From: Rhodoferax sp.
Lineage (GTDB): Bacteria; Pseudomonadota; Gammaproteobacteria; Burkholderiales; Burkholderiaceae_C
Direction: 5' to 3'
Assembly (NCBI GenBank): GCA_029946045.1
Contig: JAQSDS010000107.1
Coordinates: 1 to 5,991, forward strand
DNA length: 5,991 nt
The notes beneath the pieces are model-generated. The model did no database searches. It had not been told where the DNA came from and saw only the letters and a program-made list of their open reading frames with translations. Shown one piece after another: positions 4,826 to 5,991 of the stretch (the first letter of the stretch is position 1; each line of letters starts with the position of its first letter). Both the position numbers and the translations under genes were made by a program.

Positions 4826-5991
4826 ATGGACAAATTACTGATTCGCGGCGGCCGACCCTTGCACGGCACAGTCATGATTTCCGGGGCCAAAAACGCCGCC
4901 CTGCCCGAGCTTTGCGCCGCCTTGCTGACGGCCGAGCCCGTCACGCTGCACAACGTGCCGCGCTTGCAGGACGTAGCCACCATGCGCAAGCTGCTTGGCC
5001 ACATGGGGGTGCAGACCGAGACGCACGGCGAGCGCGGTGGCATGAGCTTGCAGGCCGCGGGTGTCATCACACCCGAAGCGCCTTATGAATTGGTCAAGAC
5101 CATGCGCGCTTCGGTGCTGGTGCTGGGCCCGTTGCTGGCGCGCTTTGGTCACGCCAAAGTGTCGCTGCCGGGGGGCTGCGCCATTGGCTCACGCCCGGTC
5201 GACCAGCATATCAAGGGTCTGACTGCCATGGGGGCTGAAATTGTGGTCGAGCACGGCTACATGGTCGCCAGGCTGCCAGCTGGGCGCACGCGCCTCAAAG
5301 GTGCGCGTATTGCGACCGACATGGTCACGGTCACGGGCACCGAGAACTTCATGATGGCAGCCTGCCTGGCCGAAGGTGAAACCATTCTGGAAAATGCGGC
5401 ACAGGAGCCCGAGATTTCCGATCTGGCCGAGATGCTGATCCAGATGGGTGCCCGCATCGAAGGCCATGGCACCAGCCGCATCGTCATCCAGGGCGTTGAA
5501 ACCCTGCACGGCTGTACCCATCAGGTGGTGGCTGACCGCATTGAAACGGGGACCTTCCTGTGTGCCGTGGCCGCGGCTGGCGGTGACGTGGTGGCGCAGC
5601 ATGGCCGCATCGATCACCTTGAGGCAGTGGTGGAAAAACTGCGTGACGCCGGTGTCACGGTCAGCAAGGTGGCTGATGGCATTCGCGTTCAATCAAGCGG
5701 TGCCCAGCACCTCAAGGCACAGCACTTTCGCACCACCGAATACCCCGGTTTTCCGACCGACATGCAAGCCCAGTTCATGGCGCTCAATACCGTGGCGCAA
5801 GGCACATCCAAAGTGACCGAGACCATTTTCGAGAACCGTTTCATGCACGTCAACGAGCTGGTTCGGCTGGGCGCCAACATCCAGATTGACGGCAAAGTGG
5901 CTGTGGTCGAAGGCGTGCGCGCCTTGTCCGGTGCCACCGTGATGGCGACCGACCTGCGCGCCTCGGCCAGTCTGGTGATTGCCGGTTTGGT
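4826..5991 (+). CDS. murA: MurA, UDP-GlcNAc 1-carboxyvinyltransferase (3'-truncated)
   Basis: MurA transfers enolpyruvate from phosphoenolpyruvate to UDP-N-acetylglucosamine, the first committed step of peptidoglycan synthesis, in the cytoplasm. The frame from ATG 4826 stays open to the window edge (388 complete codons plus 2 nt); E. coli MurA is 419 residues, so roughly the last 30-40 residues are missing. Key residues are intact: Lys22-Asn23 in [10 protein letters not shown], catalytic Cys118 in [10 protein letters not shown] (E. coli Cys115, the fosfomycin target), Arg123 (Arg120), Asp312 in FPTDMQAQ (Asp305) and Arg378 in [10 protein letters not shown] (Arg371). The equivalent of Arg397 lies beyond the window. 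The start begins 3 nt after the ibaG stop and has no strong Shine-Dalgarno, suggesting coupling to ibaG translation. N-terminal MDKLLIRGG matches the family start. Confidence 0.97.
   Translation, partial: MDKLLIRGGRPLHGTVMISGAKNAALPELCAALLTAEPVTLHNVPRLQDVATMRKLLGHMGVQTETHGERGGMSLQAAGVITPEAPYELVKTMRASVLVLGPLLARFGHAKVSLPGGCAIGSRPVDQHIKGLTAMGAEIVVEHGYMVARLPAGRTRLKGARIATDMVTVTGTENFMMAACLAEGETILENAAQEPEISDLAEMLIQMGARIEGHGTSRIVIQGVETLHGCTHQVVADRIETGTFLCAVAAAGGDVVAQHGRIDHLEAVVEKLRDAGVTVSKVADGIRVQSSGAQHLKAQHFRTTEYPGFPTDMQAQFMALNTVAQGTSKVTETIFENRFMHVNELVRLGANIQIDGKVAVVEGVRALSGATVMATDLRASASLVIAGL

Noticed and set aside
5189..5692. Minus-strand open frame of 167 codons, and a + strand frame at 5448-5816, both inside murA
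   Set aside because: murA reads through the whole region with all its catalytic residues conserved, so these are shadows in other frames.

Overview
The window reads as a chromosomal, core-genome stretch of a betaproteobacterium of the order Burkholderiales, most likely Comamonadaceae (Rhodoferax/Polaromonas-like). This is inferred from the G+C-rich coding sequence, the gene order, and the placement of mlaA inside the mla operon between mlaD and mlaC (in E. coli mlaA lies elsewhere). No mobile genes, RNA genes or CRISPR array were seen. All genes lie on the + strand and coding density is very high.

Layout: (1) 2-1872 and 1893-2823 carry the Mla phospholipid-transport genes mlaE (5' end cut off by the window), mlaD, mlaA, mlaC and mlaB; mlaF is expected just upstream. 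(2) 2847-4540 is a two-gene ABC-2 type exporter, an ATPase and a permease resembling E. coli YadG/YadH. (3) 4580-4822 is a small BolA-family gene of the IbaG type. (4) 4826-5991 is murA, cut off at the right edge before its stop.

How they work together: MlaA (outer-membrane lipoprotein), MlaC (periplasmic shuttle) and MlaFEDB (inner-membrane ABC/MCE complex) move glycerophospholipids between the two membranes and keep the outer leaflet asymmetric. MurA makes the first committed peptidoglycan precursor. IbaG is a BolA-type protein that in E. coli also sits directly before murA. The window is therefore an envelope-biogenesis cluster. Several junctions are overlapping or nearly so (mlaD/mlaA 1 nt, mlaC/mlaB 1 nt apart, ATPase/permease 4-nt ATGA overlap, ibaG/murA 3 nt apart), which points to co-transcription and translational coupling.

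The parts not explained by genes are small. The 102-nt mlaE-mlaD gap holds two 25-nt near-identical direct repeats (23/25) with hairpin potential, the first overlapping the mlaE stop codon. The 23-nt gap before the ABC ATPase has a -10-like TAAAAT placed so that a transcript would be leaderless. No novel system was found; the gene order itself matches what is known for Burkholderiales.
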